Origin: Ga0077555 sp041397775
GTDB taxonomy: Bacteria > Pseudomonadota > Alphaproteobacteria > Rhizobiales > Hyphomicrobiaceae
Assembly (NCBI GenBank): GCA_041397775.1
Contig: JAWKWB010000006.1
Location: 186,001-250,000 of the forward strand
Length of the DNA stretch: 64,000 bases
Reading direction: 5' to 3'
Part shown: positions 25,962 to 34,168 of the stretch, in pieces
How positions within the stretch are numbered: the stretch's first letter is position 1
How the letters are laid out: each line of letters starts with the position of its first letter
Program-made: the position numbers and the translations under genes
The notes under the pieces: model-generated
What the model saw: the letters and a program-made list of their open reading frames with translations, nothing else
Databases searched by the model: none
What the model was told of the DNA's origin: nothing

Positions 25962-26273
25962 ATGCGGATCATCGCGAAGAAGGCCATCACGGACTTCTGC
26001 GCCGCCAACAGGCGAAAGGACGCGCCGGCCGCGAGCAAGGAACTGTGGGCCTGGCACGCGCTGGTCAAGGACACAACATGGGCAACGTCCGCTGATGTGA
26101 AAGCACAGTACCGCAACGCCAGTATCGTCTCAGCGGATCGGGTCGTGTTCAATATCTGCGGCAACAAATACCGCTTGGTGGCCAAGGTTCGCTATCGGTC
26201 GCCCGGCATCGTCTGGATACGATTCATCGGGACGCACCAGCAATACGACAAGATCGACGCGAAGGAGGTGTAA
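25962..26273 (+). CDS. higB: HigB-family mRNA interferase toxin
   Basis: 103 residues from ATG 25962. The sequence follows the HigB_toxin (RelE-fold) family closely: MRIIAKKAITDFCAANRR, ELWAWHALVKDTTWATSADV, YRNASIVSADRVVFNICGNK, YRLVAKVRY and RFIGTHQQYDKIDAKEV. HigB cuts mRNA at the ribosome and stops growth unless bound by its antitoxin. The antitoxin-like gene starts 1 base after the stop, the usual toxin-first order of higBA. A 9-bp inverted repeat upstream is the likely autoregulatory operator. The pair lies in the accessory stretch that separates the two spermidine genes. Confidence 0.93.
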   Translation: MRIIAKKAITDFCAANRRKDAPAASKELWAWHALVKDTTWATSADVKAQYRNASIVSADRVVFNICGNKYRLVAKVRYRSPGIVWIRFIGTHQQYDKIDAKEV

Positions 26274-26274
26274 C

Positions 26275-27486
26275 ATGTTTCAAGTTCGCGCCATCAAATC
26301 CGCCGACGACTACGCCGCGGCTTTGGCCCGTGTCGAAGCTCTTTGGGAGGCCGACGAAGGCACACCAGAAGCCGAGGAACTCGATGTGGTGAGCACCCTC
26401 ATCGAGTCCTACGAGGACAAGCATTTCCCGGCCGAAGTCGTCAGTCCCGTCGATGCTATCCGCTTTCGTATGGGTCAGCAGGGCCTGACGAATCGCGACC
26501 TGGTGCCTTTGATCGGCAGTCCGAACCGGGTCTCGGAAGTCCTCAATGGCAAGCGCACGTTGACGCTCGCCATGATCCGCGCACTGCACACGACACTCAG
26601 AATCCCCGCCGACTTGCTCATCGCCGAAGCGCGCGGCGCGCTGCCGGCAGAGGATGCCGCCGTTGATTGGAACCGCTTCCCGATTGCCCAGCTGGCTGCG
26701 CGTGGTTGGATCAAGAAGATCACGAATATCAAGGAGAACGCCGAAGAGATCATGCGCGGCATGATCGCCGCAGCAGGCGGCTTCGAGGCTGCCGCGCTTT
26801 CGCTTCGCAAAAAGAACGATAGCTCGCGGCGCAACGCTAAGATGGACGGCTACGCGTTGCATGCGTGGTGTCTTCATGTCATGGCCACGGGCCGCAGTAA
26901 GGAACTCGCCAAGAGCTACAAGCGCGGCGTTGTCAACCCCGCGTTCCTCACTGATGTCGTGCGCCTGAGCGCACGGAGCGATGGCCCTCGCGCCGCGCAA
27001 GAGTATCTTGCCGGGTATGGGATCGCGCTGGTGATTGCTCACCATCTGCCGCGCACGCATCTCGACGGCGCCGTGATGATGGCACCGGAAGGCCATCCGG
27101 TGATCGGCATGACGCTGCGTCATAATCGGTTGGATAATTTCTGGTTCTGCCTCCTGCACGAACTCGCACACATCGGTCGGCATATCGACACGGACACAAG
27201 CGCGGTCTTCGTCGACGATCTCGATCTAGCCGCAACTGACGACGACACGAAAGAACACGAAGCCGACGCCTGGGCGCGAGAAGCTTCGGTTCCGGACAAG
27301 GTCTGGGAGCGCCATGCCGTTGCAACCAAACCGACGATCCTGAACATCTGTGCGCTGGCCAGCGAATTGCGCATCTCACCGGCAATCGTCGCCGGCCGCG
27401 TGCGCCGCGCTTCTAACAACTACAAGCGGTTCAGCGACATGGTCGGGAACGGTGAGGTGCGCAGGCAGTTTGTCGAGTGGAAATGA
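26275..27486 (+). CDS. higA: HigA antitoxin fused to an ImmA/IrrE-type zinc peptidase domain
   Basis: 403 residues, three to four times the length of a normal HigA. Residues 1-120 are a complete HigA: IKSADDYAAALARVEALWEA, LDVVSTLIESYEDKHFP and the Xre-type HTH FRMGQQGLTNRDLVPLIGSP with RVSEVLNGKRTLTLAMIRAL. A helical linker (about 135-240) leads to an ImmA/IrrE (COG2856) metallopeptidase-like domain with HELAH at 295-299 in FCLLHELAHIGRH and a downstream acidic ligand candidate in KEHEADAWA (E327 or E329). The antitoxin half should bind HigB and the operator. The peptidase half might cleave the antitoxin, or another repressor, upon a signal; that is inference. No stop or frameshift lies between the halves. 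Confidence 0.9.
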   Translation: MFQVRAIKSADDYAAALARVEALWEADEGTPEAEELDVVSTLIESYEDKHFPAEVVSPVDAIRFRMGQQGLTNRDLVPLIGSPNRVSEVLNGKRTLTLAMIRALHTTLRIPADLLIAEARGALPAEDAAVDWNRFPIAQLAARGWIKKITNIKENAEEIMRGMIAAAGGFEAAALSLRKKNDSSRRNAKMDGYALHAWCLHVMATGRSKELAKSYKRGVVNPAFLTDVVRLSARSDGPRAAQEYLAGYGIALVIAHHLPRTHLDGAVMMAPEGHPVIGMTLRHNRLDNFWFCLLHELAHIGRHIDTDTSAVFVDDLDLAATDDDTKEHEADAWAREASVPDKVWERHAVATKPTILNICALASELRISPAIVAGRVRRASNNYKRFSDMVGNGEVRRQFVEWK

Positions 27487-27531
27487 GCATCGCCCGAGGG
27501 CGTGACACCCCGCGGTCTGCGCCAGAAGAAA

Positions 27532-27689
27532 GTAGGTTGGGTTAGCGCGGCCGGATGAACGAACATTGCTCCGCGAACAGACCCGCGCGTAACCCAACAG
27601 CCAAGCCCCGAGAATATTCGTTGGGTTACGCACGGCCCGACGCTCTCGACCTGCCTTGAAACAGCAGTGGCCGCGCCAACCCAACCTAC
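27532..27689 (+). repeat. R1 palindromic repeat, copy 1 (158 bp)
   Basis: Begins GTAGGTTGGGTTAGCGCGG and ends in its near-complement CCGCGCCAACCCAACCTAC. An inner pair, GCGCGTAACCCAAC and GTTGGGTTACGC, nests inside. Copies 2 and 3 at 27972 and 35978 have the same length and nearly the same sequence. The element is non-coding and may fold into a two-level cruciform. Copies 1 and 2 sit in a direct duplication of about 440 bases (27526-28300). Confidence 0.9.
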
Positions 27690-27777
27690 GGCTCGAAAAA
27701 ATTTCCGTCGCTCCCCACACGCGCCCGTTTCCCAGAAGGCGTGCGGCGCGCTGTTGCAGCGCCATGCTCCACAGCAT

Positions 27778-27838
27778 CGGGAAAGACCCCGGCTCGGCGC
27801 GGCCGGGCTTCCGCCCGCCCGCTTGGCCGGGGAACCGG
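27778..27838 (+). repeat. R2 GC-rich repeat module
   Basis: A module of about 60 bases that starts CGGGAAAGACCCCGGCTCGG and ends GCTTGGCCGGGGAACCGG, with complementary CCCCGGC and GCCGGGG arms. Further copies lie at 28216, 36222, 36501, 36778 and 41841, with a partial one at 28328. Confidence 0.8.
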
Positions 27839-27902
27839 GAGGAGGTGAGACCAGGGCGCATGGCACCGTCTATGGCGAACAACTCTTCACGCCACATTCT
27901 CC

Positions 27903-27962
27903 GGTTTCCCGGAAGCCGCGCGTGGCGCGGCTGTCCTTTCGCGGTTCGGTTTGCGACGGGCC
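27903..27962 (+). repeat. R3 repeat module
   Basis: Starts GGTTTCCCGGAAGCCGCGCG, then a short GC-rich hairpin (GCCGCGC and GCGCGGC) and the tail CGCGGTTCGGTTTGCGACGG. Related copies are at 36379-36445, 36657-36722 and 41718-41783, with a shorter relative at 34869. Confidence 0.75.
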
Positions 27963-27971
27963 TGGCAGAAA

Positions 27972-28129
27972 GTAGGTTGGGTTAGCGCGGCCGGATGAAC
28001 GAACATTGCTCCGCGAACAGACCCGCGCGTAACCCACCAGCCAAGCCCCGAGAATATTCGTTGGGTTACGCACGGCGCGACGCTCTCGACCTGCCTTGAA
28101 ACAGCAGTGACCGCGCCAACCCAACCTAC
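27972..28129 (+). repeat. R1 palindromic repeat, copy 2 (158 bp)
   Basis: Almost identical to copy 1 at 27532 and in the same orientation, 440 bases downstream. It forms the left edge of the copper efflux region, whose right edge has copy 3. Confidence 0.9.
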
Positions 28130-28215
28130 GGCTCGGAAATTTCCGTCGCTCCCCACACGCGCCCGTTTCCCAGAAGGCGTGCGGCGCGCTGTTGCAGTGC
28201 CATGCCCAATGGCAC

Positions 28216-28375
28216 CGGGAAGAACCCCGGCTCGGCGCGGCCGGGCTCTGGCCCGCCCGCTTGGCCGGGGAACCGGGAAAGAGGTGAGACCGGAATGAAC
28301 TGCACCGGCTGCAACGAACACGGTTATGGCTCGGCGCAGCCGGGCGACCGCCCGCCTGCTTGGCCAGGGAACCGG
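28216..28375 (+). repeat. R2 module plus a partial R2 copy
   Basis: A full R2 module at 28216-28276 is followed at 28328-28375 by a partial one (GGCTCGGCGCAGCCGGGC through GCTTGGCCAGGGAACCGG) that lacks the first bases. Purine-rich GGGAACCGGAGGG-type repeats continue to 28432. Confidence 0.75.
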
Positions 28376-28432
28376 AGAGGGCACGGGAACCGGAGGGAGG
28401 CGGGAACCGGAGGGGAGGCGGCGAGGGAACGG

Positions 28433-28516
28433 GGTGGCCGGGGAGCCCACGCAGGTGGCCGGGGAGCCCACGCGGGTGGCCGGGGAGCCCACGCGGGTGG
28501 CCGGGGAGCCCACGCG
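28433..28516 (+). repeat. Four tandem 21-bp repeats (minisatellite)
   Basis: Four head-to-tail copies of a 21-bp unit beginning GGTGGCCGGGGAGCCCACGC, starting at 28433, 28454, 28475 and 28496; the first differs from the others by one base. Because 21 is a multiple of three, several frames stay open and encode a heptad repeat, but no start site or homologous protein supports translation. The array ends about 70 bases from the cusF stop codon. Confidence 0.9.
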
Positions 28517-28583
28517 GGTGGCACGCCGCAAGGCGGGCTTGCGGCGTGCCTGTCGATGCTGCGAGACGGGACTTCGGCCCCGA

Positions 28584-28937
28584 TCACTTCGCCGGGGTGA
28601 TCTCCGTCACGCGATACTGCTTGTCGACGCCCTGCTTGAGCGTGATGGTCACCTTGTCGCCGGCCTTGAACTTGGCCAGGTCGACGCGCTTCGTCACCGG
28701 CAGGTCCATCGTCATCTTCGGCCACGAGATCGCGGGGATCGGCTCGTGCGTGACATTGACCGTGCCCTTGTCGGCGTCGATCTTGTGGATGACGGCCGCA
28801 GTCTTCACGTCCGCGGCAGCGTCGCTCATGGCGTGGCCTGCCCCCGAGCTCGAGCCCGCGTGGCTGCCCGATTGGGCGAGCGCGGGCGCCGCTGCGAACA
28901 TGGCCGCTGCAAGGCCGACATACAGAACTTTTCTCAT
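28584..28937 (-). CDS. cusF: CusF-like periplasmic copper chaperone
   Basis: 117 residues with a signal peptide (MRKVLYVGLAAAMFAAAPAL, cleavage near LAQ-SG). The mature protein has a short His- and Met-containing lead (HAGSSSGAGHAM) and the CusF_Ec beta-barrel. The metal site is kept as H64, W72, M75 and M77 in THEPIPAISWPKMTMDLPV, the His/2-Met plus Trp set that binds Cu(I) or Ag(I) in E. coli CusF. CusF passes metal to the CusB-CusA pump. The gene lies 61 bases downstream of cusA on the same strand, so it is probably the last cistron of the efflux operon. Confidence 0.93.
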   Translation of the reverse strand: MRKVLYVGLAAAMFAAAPALAQSGSHAGSSSGAGHAMSDAAADVKTAAVIHKIDADKGTVNVTHEPIPAISWPKMTMDLPVTKRVDLAKFKAGDKVTITLKQGVDKQYRVTEITPAK

Positions 28938-28998
28938 GAGACTTCTCCCTTGTTCCGGCGCTCCCTATCGAGCACCGCGGATTGACCGCGCGCGGCGT

Positions 28999-31900
28999 TC
29001 ATTCGCCGGGCACGGATTCGAGGTCGCGGCGCGTGGCATCCGCGGTTGTCGTGGACGCGGTGAAGCGCCGCCCTTCCCAGATCAGATAGATGACGGGAAT
29101 GACGAGCAGCGTGAGCAGCGTCGTCGAGATCATGCCGCCGACCATGGGCAGCGCGATGCGTCGCATCACGTCCGATCCCAACCCGTCGGTGAAGAAGATC
29201 GGCAGCAGTCCGGCGATGATGGTGAGAACCGTCATCAGCTTCGGCCGCACCCGCATGACGGCGCCCGCAACGACGGCCTCCTTGAGGCCTGCCAGCGTCG
29301 CGGGTGGGCGCTCGCGCACCTGCTGGTCGATGTAGAGCAGCATGACGACCGCCGTTTCGACCGCGATGCCGCCGAGTGCAATGAAGCCGACGGCGACCGC
29401 CACGGAAAGATTGTAGCCGGCGAGATAGACGGTCCACAGACCACCCGCGAGCCCGAACGGCAGGGACGTCATGATGATGAGCGTGCGGTCCAGCCGCCTG
29501 AAGTGCATCATCAGCAGCACGAGGATGATCACGGCGGCAGCCGGAATGGCGATGGCCATGCGGTCGCGCGCTTCAATGAGCTGCTCGAACTGGCCCGACC
29601 AGGTGATGGCGTAGCCGGGTGGCAGCCGCACCTGACCGGCGATGACCTCCTGCGCCTCCGCGACATAGCCGCCGATATCGCGGCCGGTGATGTCGACGAA
29701 TACCCATCCCGTCAGCCGCGCGTTTTCCGAGCGCACCATCGGCGGCCCGTCACGGTAGGCCACGCTCGCCACCTCGCCGAGCGGGATGTGCTGGCCCGCC
29801 GGCGTGGGAACGAGGATGTCGGAGATCTGCTCGGGCGTTTCGCGGAACGGCCGGTCGTAGCGCAACATGATGCTGTAGCGCTGACGGCCCTGCACGCTCT
29901 CCGCCAGCTTCATGCCACCGAGCGCCGTCTGGATGACCGACTGGAATGCGGCGAGGTCGATGCCACGCCGGGCCAGTTCCTGGCGGTTGGGCTCGATCTC
30001 CAGATACTTGCCGCCCGTGACGCGGTCGGCGAAGGCCGATCGGGTGCCGCGCACCTTCTTGACCGCAGCTTCGACCTCCAGCCCGATGCGGTCCAGCGTG
30101 GCCAGGTCCGAGCCTGAAATCTTGATGCCGACGGGCGTGCGGATGCCGGTCGAGATCATGTCCATGCGGATCTTGATCGGATAGCCCCAGGAATTGACGA
30201 GGCCCGGCAGTTTGGCGCGTCGATCGAGGTCTTTCGTGATGTCCTCGACCGTGACGCCGGGACGCCATTGCGCCTTGGGTTTCAGCTTGATCCACGTCTC
30301 GATCATGGAGATCGGCGCGTTGTCGGTCGCCGTATCGGAGCGTCCGACCTTGCCGAAGACGCGCTCCACTTCGGGCACCGTCGCGATGAGCCTGTTCGTC
30401 TGGGCCAGGATCTCCTTCGCCTTGGTGATGGAGACGCTCGGCAACGTCGTGGGCATGTAGAGGAGTTCGCCCTCGTAGAGTGCCGGCATGAACTCCGTGC
30501 CGATGCGCGTGGCCGGCCATGCCAGGGACCCGACGATGGCGACGGCAAGGCCAAGCACGAGCCAGCGGGCATTCAGCGACGCGATCAGCAACGGCCGGTA
30601 GAGCCATACGAAGAGGCGATTGACGGGGTTCGCCATCTCCGGACGGATGCGGCCGCGCACCAGCCAGAGCATCAACACGGGAACCAGCGTGACGGAGAGT
30701 ATTGCAGCGAAGGCCATCGCATAGGTCTTGGTGAAGGCCAGCGGTGCGAACAGGCGGTAGCTCTGCCCCGTCAGGGCGAACACGGGAAGGAACGAGACGG
30801 TGATGATGAGCAGCGAGAAGAACAGGCCGGGGCCCACTTCCTTGGCCGCCAGCAGCAAGGCGTCGTGGCGCTGGCCGGACGTAGCGTCGGCAGGCATGCC
30901 CGCCAGCTTGCGGTGGGCGTTCTCCACCATCACGATCGAGGCATCCACCATGGCGCCGATGGCGATGGCGATGCCGCCCAGCGACATGATGTTCGCCGTG
31001 ATGCCCTGCCACGCCATGACGATGAAGGCGGCCAGCACACCGAGCGGCAGCGTGATGATCGCGACGAAGGCCGAGCGGACGTGCAGGAGGAAGAAGAAGC
31101 AGACGAGCGCGACGACGATGCCTTCCTCGACGAGCTTGTGGGAGAGATAGTCGACGGCGCCCTCGATGAGGGGCGCGCGATCGTAGACGGTGACGATCTC
31201 GACGCCTTCGGGAAGGCCGCGCTGCAAGGTGGCGATCTTCTGCTTGACGCCGCGAATGACGTTGAGGGCGTTTTCGCCGTCACGCATGACGATCACGCCG
31301 CCGACCACCTCGGCCTTGCCGTCGAGTTCGACCACGCCACGGCGCAGCTCCGGGCCCTCCACGACATTGGCCATGTCGCCGAGTTTCACGGGGGTGCCGT
31401 TGTCGGCGAAGATGACGACGTCCTTCAACTCGGCGAGGCTGCGGATGTAGCCTGTCGAGCGTACGACGAGTTCGGTCTCGCCACGCTCGATGACACGTCC
31501 GCCGACCTCGCTCGAGGCGGCTTTCACCGCCGATACGATGCGTGCCAGCGATACGTTGTAGGCGCGCAGGCGATTGGGATCGACGAGGACCTGGTACTCC
31601 TTGACGAAGCCGCCGACGGAGGCGACCTCGGCCACGCCCTTGACGGTGGCCAGCTCGAACTTCACGAACCAGTCCTGCAGGGACCTGAGCTGGGCCAGGT
31701 CGTTACGGCCCGTGCGATCGACCAGCGCATACTGGAAGACCCAGCCGACGCCCGTCGCATCGGGCCCGATCTGCGGCCGCGCGCTTTCGGGCAGGGTGCC
31801 CCCTACTTTTGAGAGCGATTCCACCACGCGCGAGCGGGCCCAGTATTGATCGACGCCATCCTCGAACACGACAAAAATGAAGCTCGTGCCGAACATCGAG

Positions 31901-32202
31901 AAGCCACGCACCGCCTTCGTGCGCGGAAGACCGAGGAGCGTGGTCGACAGCGGATAGGTGATGAGATCCTCGACGATCTGCGGGGATTGACCCGGAAACT
32001 CGGTCCGCAGGATCACCTGCGTGTCCGTGAGATCGGGGATCGCATCGAGCGGCGTGCGCTTGATGGCGAGTGCACCGGCGACCGCGAGCGCCAGCGCGGC
32101 GATGAGCACCAGCAACTGGTTGGTGGCCGACCATTGGATGAGACGCGCCACGCCAGACCGGGTGGGGTCGTGGCCCGCGATATCGTGCGAGGGGTTGGCC
32201 AT
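28999..32202 (-). CDS. cusA: CusA/CzcA-family heavy-metal efflux RND pump
   Basis: 1067 residues, full RND length, with 12 membrane segments and two large periplasmic loops. Family marks include KRTPLDAIPDLTDTQVILRT, PGQSPQIVEDLITYPLSTTL, TM4 charges in IGAMVDASIVMVENAHRKL and VEEGIVVALVCFFFLLH. GTEFMPALYEGELLYMPTTL corresponds to the metal-site region of HME-RND proteins. The neighbouring CusF-like protein argues for Cu(I)/Ag(I) rather than Zn/Co export. GGAGG lies nine bases upstream of the ATG, five bases after the cusB stop. With CusB it would extrude periplasmic metal through an outer-membrane channel, but no CusC/TolC gene lies in this cluster. Confidence 0.94.
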   Translation of the reverse strand: MANPSHDIAGHDPTRSGVARLIQWSATNQLLVLIAALALAVAGALAIKRTPLDAIPDLTDTQVILRTEFPGQSPQIVEDLITYPLSTTLLGLPRTKAVRGFSMFGTSFIFVVFEDGVDQYWARSRVVESLSKVGGTLPESARPQIGPDATGVGWVFQYALVDRTGRNDLAQLRSLQDWFVKFELATVKGVAEVASVGGFVKEYQVLVDPNRLRAYNVSLARIVSAVKAASSEVGGRVIERGETELVVRSTGYIRSLAELKDVVIFADNGTPVKLGDMANVVEGPELRRGVVELDGKAEVVGGVIVMRDGENALNVIRGVKQKIATLQRGLPEGVEIVTVYDRAPLIEGAVDYLSHKLVEEGIVVALVCFFFLLHVRSAFVAIITLPLGVLAAFIVMAWQGITANIMSLGGIAIAIGAMVDASIVMVENAHRKLAGMPADATSGQRHDALLLAAKEVGPGLFFSLLIITVSFLPVFALTGQSYRLFAPLAFTKTYAMAFAAILSVTLVPVLMLWLVRGRIRPEMANPVNRLFVWLYRPLLIASLNARWLVLGLAVAIVGSLAWPATRIGTEFMPALYEGELLYMPTTLPSVSITKAKEILAQTNRLIATVPEVERVFGKVGRSDTATDNAPISMIETWIKLKPKAQWRPGVTVEDITKDLDRRAKLPGLVNSWGYPIKIRMDMISTGIRTPVGIKISGSDLATLDRIGLEVEAAVKKVRGTRSAFADRVTGGKYLEIEPNRQELARRGIDLAAFQSVIQTALGGMKLAESVQGRQRYSIMLRYDRPFRETPEQISDILVPTPAGQHIPLGEVASVAYRDGPPMVRSENARLTGWVFVDITGRDIGGYVAEAQEVIAGQVRLPPGYAITWSGQFEQLIEARDRMAIAIPAAAVIILVLLMMHFRRLDRTLIIMTSLPFGLAGGLWTVYLAGYNLSVAVAVGFIALGGIAVETAVVMLLYIDQQVRERPPATLAGLKEAVVAGAVMRVRPKLMTVLTIIAGLLPIFFTDGLGSDVMRRIALPMVGGMISTTLLTLLVIPVIYLIWEGRRFTASTTTADATRRDLESVPGE

Positions 32203-32207
32203 GGTGC

Positions 32208-34052
32208 TCAGCCTCCGTTCTTCTTCGCCGGCTCGGCCGCCGCGTCAGACGGCCCGATGCCGCTTCCTTTCGCCGGAGAGGCAGGGGGCGGGGTCTTGGA
32301 CCGCGCGACGGGCCACGGCACGAGGGTTGCCTGCGATTTCCCGAACGGGTTGACGGGGCGTGCGTCGCGCTGGATCCATTGGCGACCACTCTCGCCCTCC
32401 CTGAAGAAGGCGACTTTCTTTTCGGCGTAGTGCTTGGGAACGCCCTCCATCATCCACGGCTTCATGGCCTCGGTCAGCTTGGCGAGCGCTGCCTTGGTCT
32501 CGCTTTCGGTGCGCGCGGACTGTGCTTCACCGATGGCCCTGGCTGCGTCGTCGAGGACGAAGCCGAGCTTGGTCTTGCCGAATTTCGACCAGAGCAGGTT
32601 GCGGATGTCGCGCGCCGGCTGGAGGAACTTCGGTTCGACCGCGTAGCCGTCGACGAGCGCCTCGTGGAGATAGATGGCGGCATCGACCATGTGATCGACC
32701 ATGGCCAACTCGGCCGTGGTGAGCGCCAGAAGCGGAAGCGGCGTCTGCATGCGCTCGAGCTTGCGGAAGGATTCGGCGATCGCGCTTTCCGAGTCGATCA
32801 GGAACTGGCTGGAAACGACCACCTGCTCGCCCACGGCAAGGCCCCTGCGCACCTCCGTCCAGCCGCCCGAAGCAATGCCCGTCTCGATGCGCCGCGGCTC
32901 GAAGCGGCCCTCGCCCACCGAGACGACGACGTGCGCGCCGCGCTCGCTGTGGAGCACGGCTTCGCTCTTGACCGCGATCCGGGGCTCGCTCTTCACCTCG
33001 AAGGAGACGTCGGCGAACGAGCCGGGGCGGATCAAGCCGTCCTTGTTCTCGATGACCATGCGCACACGCCCCGTGCGCGTCTTGGCGTCGACGGTCGGGT
33101 AGACGTAGTCGATCTGCGTGTCGAAGGCGTGCCCGGAAAGGTTGGGAAAGGTCACGGCTGACCGTGTTCCCGCCGCCAAGGCACCCAGGTCCTTCTCGGC
33201 CACGTTGGCGAGCAGCCAGACCTTGCTGTAGTCCTGGATGCGCAGCACCGTGGCGCCGCGCTTGAGGTATTCACCGTTGACGACTGGCAATTCGGCGATG
33301 ACGCCATCACGGTCGGCGTAGAAGGGCACGCGCTGCATCTCCTGCCCGTCCTGGGCGAGCCGGCGCATCGCCTCGTCCTGAAGGCCGAACGCACGCAACC
33401 GCGCCTCGGTGCTCTCAAGGCGGCGCTTGTCGCGCTCGCGCATGGCGATGAGATAGTCGCGTTGCGAGACGACCAGTTCGGGCGCGAACAGCTCGAACAG
33501 CTTCATGCCCTTTTTGACGGGATCGCCGACCGCGGTGATCTTGAGGTCCTCGACCCATCCTTCGACGCGGGCCGTCATGACGGAGCGTGTGCGCTCGTTC
33601 TCCATGACCATGGCGGTCGCACGCACCGTGCGTCCGAAACTCGCCCGCTCCACCGGGGCGATACGAACGCCCATGTTCTGGACGACTTCCGGCGCGATGG
33701 TGACGATGTTACGGCTCTCGTCCGACGACGCGGCCGCGCCACCGCCGGACGCCGCCATCTTGACCAGCTCCATGCCGCAGATCGGGCAATTTCCGGGATG
33801 ATCGGAGATGTAATGCGGATGCATCGGGCAGGTGTAGCGGACCTTGGCGCCGGGATTTGGCGCCTCGGCCTTGGCGATGGGGAACCACCGTGCCGCTGCC
33901 CGCGCGGGGCCGGCCGCAAGCATTTCCGCACCAGACCCCGTGACGGGTGGCGCCATCTCCGGGAGAGCAATGGCGAGTGGCACGCCGGCCGCGAGGACGC
34001 GCAGGGCGCCGGTGACGGCAGAGCGCCGTCCTGAGTTTGGATGGTAGACCAT
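32208..34052 (-). CDS. cusB: CusB-type efflux adaptor with N-terminal heavy-metal-binding domain
   Basis: 614 residues. After an N-terminal membrane or signal segment (ALRVLAAGVPLAIALPEMA) comes a heavy-metal-binding domain, YTCPMHPHYISDHPGNCPIC with GMEL following (about 73-95), the C-x-M-H-P...C-x-x-C-G-M pattern of copper proteins. The membrane-fusion core follows (VRIAPVERASFGRTVRATAM, VEGWVEDLKITAVGDPVKKG, LKRGATVLRIQDYSKVWLLA). A long C-terminal extension of about 170 residues (LAMVDHMVDAAIYLHEALVD onward) is helical and resembles metal-efflux accessory domains; its end is Pro- and Lys-rich. It links CusA to an outer-membrane channel and may receive Cu(I) from CusF. It heads the cusB-cusA-cusF run. 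Confidence 0.9.
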   Translation of the reverse strand: MVYHPNSGRRSAVTGALRVLAAGVPLAIALPEMAPPVTGSGAEMLAAGPARAAARWFPIAKAEAPNPGAKVRYTCPMHPHYISDHPGNCPICGMELVKMAASGGGAAASSDESRNIVTIAPEVVQNMGVRIAPVERASFGRTVRATAMVMENERTRSVMTARVEGWVEDLKITAVGDPVKKGMKLFELFAPELVVSQRDYLIAMRERDKRRLESTEARLRAFGLQDEAMRRLAQDGQEMQRVPFYADRDGVIAELPVVNGEYLKRGATVLRIQDYSKVWLLANVAEKDLGALAAGTRSAVTFPNLSGHAFDTQIDYVYPTVDAKTRTGRVRMVIENKDGLIRPGSFADVSFEVKSEPRIAVKSEAVLHSERGAHVVVSVGEGRFEPRRIETGIASGGWTEVRRGLAVGEQVVVSSQFLIDSESAIAESFRKLERMQTPLPLLALTTAELAMVDHMVDAAIYLHEALVDGYAVEPKFLQPARDIRNLLWSKFGKTKLGFVLDDAARAIGEAQSARTESETKAALAKLTEAMKPWMMEGVPKHYAEKKVAFFREGESGRQWIQRDARPVNPFGKSQATLVPWPVARSKTPPPASPAKGSGIGPSDAAAEPAKKNGG

Positions 34053-34168
34053 GAGAGCTGATCCGGTTGATCACATGACAGGTGCCGGCGAGCGATGCGC
34101 GTGCGGCACGATGGATCTTTGGCCACGGCGACCGGGGGCCGGCCGTCGCGGTTCAGTGGATCAGACGA

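Noticed and set aside
28326..28985. Protein with a heptad repeat encoded over the 21-bp minisatellite
   Set aside because: The frame stays open only because 21 is divisible by three. It then runs antisense through cusF and has no ribosome site or homologue.
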